Positions 63,523 to 64,000 of a DNA stretch of 64,000 nt are shown here, one piece after another; position 1 is the first letter of the stretch; each line of letters opens with the position of its first letter. The DNA lies in NCBI RefSeq assembly GCF_007970465.1, contig NZ_CP042429.1, positions 3,038,001 to 3,102,000 of the forward strand, in the 5' to 3' direction. Under the pieces are notes generated by a model that saw only the letters and a program-made list of their open reading frames with translations, searched no databases and had not been told where the DNA came from. This DNA is from Corynebacterium nuruki S6-4 (GTDB lineage: Bacteria; Actinomycetota; Actinomycetes; Mycobacteriales; Mycobacteriaceae). The translations under genes were made by a program, and so were the position numbers.

Positions 63523-64000
63523 ATGGATGCCGTCGCCGAACTGCGCACGATGGAGCGCCGGGGCACTGACACTGACAGTGCCCTGGCGCTCTTCGATTCC
63601 CTGCCGCCGGTGACGGTGGCCGACATGCTGGGCGACTGGCACGGGGCCGGGGTGGCGACCGGCAACCCGCTGGACGGCGTCCTCGAACTCTCCGGCTGGC
63701 ACGGCAAGCGCTACCGTTCCGCCGAGGACGCTCACCCGCTGGTCATGGCGGGGCGCCGCGGGCTGTTCGCCGTGAATCCGGCACTGGTGCCGATGCGTAC
63801 GGCGATGCGGGCGGCGCCGCTGCTGCGCCGGGTCCGGGCCGGTGGGCCGGTCCGGGCGCTCATGCCGTTGCTGCGGACCGGGAAACCCGCGGCCCGGCTC
63901 CGGATGGTGGAGTACCGGGGCGTGGTCTCCGGCACGATGATCTACGACGCGCTGCCGGTCAATGACCACTTCCGCAGGGTCGACGACGACACCCTCATGG
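63523..64000 (+). CDS. GXWXG / DUF4334 domain protein, 5' part
   Basis: The first 159 residues of a protein cut by the window end. The N-terminal GXWXG domain shows LFDSLPPVTVADMLGDWHGAGVATGNPLDGVL (about 63585-63690, with GDWHGAG as the core) and SGWHGKRYRS. The start of DUF4334 follows: LFAVNPALVPMR, LRMVEYRGVVSGTMIYDALPVNDHFRRVDDDTLM (about 63900-64000). Function unknown; members are small soluble proteins. TACGGT (63510-63515) ends 7 bases before the ATG, giving a leaderless message. It starts 20 bases after purH. Confidence 0.88.
   Translation, partial: MDAVAELRTMERRGTDTDSALALFDSLPPVTVADMLGDWHGAGVATGNPLDGVLELSGWHGKRYRSAEDAHPLVMAGRRGLFAVNPALVPMRTAMRAAPLLRRVRAGGPVRALMPLLRTGKPAARLRMVEYRGVVSGTMIYDALPVNDHFRRVDDDTLM

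Overview
The window is GC-rich chromosomal DNA from an actinobacterium, most probably a high-GC Corynebacterium. The evidence is the gene families (MtrAB-LpqB, SigH-RshA, WhiB1, AdnAB, UvrD2, long HPF, SecA1, UPF0182, PerM) and their order. From memory of the Mycobacterium tuberculosis map, 1-44.5 kb follows the order of Rv3248c down to Rv3193c (sahH to UPF0182) with gaps and rearrangements, and 54.5-63.5 kb follows Rv0948c-Rv0957 (chorismate mutase to purH). These are two old conserved blocks. No rRNA, insertion sequence, prophage or CRISPR array was seen.

Layout. 1-8 kb: end of sahH, tmk, the mtrA-mtrB-lpqB envelope-stress operon, comFC and hpf. 8-17 kb: secA1, an Rv3235-family gene, a HAD-like gene, DUF6912, then rsgA-aroA opposite an SRAP DNA-protein crosslink sensor, sigH-rshA, a 24-residue bL37 gene too short for routine ORF calling, and whiB1. 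18-24 kb: a membrane protein, a beta-propeller protein with an RNA helicase, DUF3107, the DUF3152 protease-like protein and a TIGR02569 protein. 24-34 kb: a tightly overlapping run of adnA-adnB (end-resecting helicase-nuclease), a two-TM RCK potassium channel and uvrD2. 34-44.5 kb: small membrane protein, E1-like protein, YgjP-like peptidase, a YgiB/YgiC-like pair, DUF2342 protein, PDZ-Lon protease, PPA1309 protein and UPF0182 protein.

An initiator tRNA-Met (44.64 kb) marks the start of an accessory stretch of about 10 kb: a GlcG/SDR/DJ-1/XRE gene cluster, duplicated LppP/LprE lipoproteins, the fruR-fruK-ptsF fructose operon and a secreted S1 protease. Conserved order resumes with chorismate mutase, pcrA/uvrD1, an M23 peptidase, perM, purN, purH and the start of a GXWXG/DUF4334 gene.

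The most unusual non-coding features are two related palindromic repeat elements (45.02-45.15 kb and 57.73-57.89 kb) sharing a GGCAGCG/ATCTGTC motif. Others are a minisatellite beside the second element, a CRP/GlxR-type palindrome upstream of whiB1, a candidate MtrA-type direct repeat upstream of the M23 gene, and about a dozen genes whose -10 hexamer lies 6-8 bases before the start codon, which points to leaderless mRNAs. No clearly new multi-gene defence or biosynthetic system was found. The best candidates for undescribed biology are the palindromic repeat family and the GlcG-SDR-DJ-1-XRE cluster.
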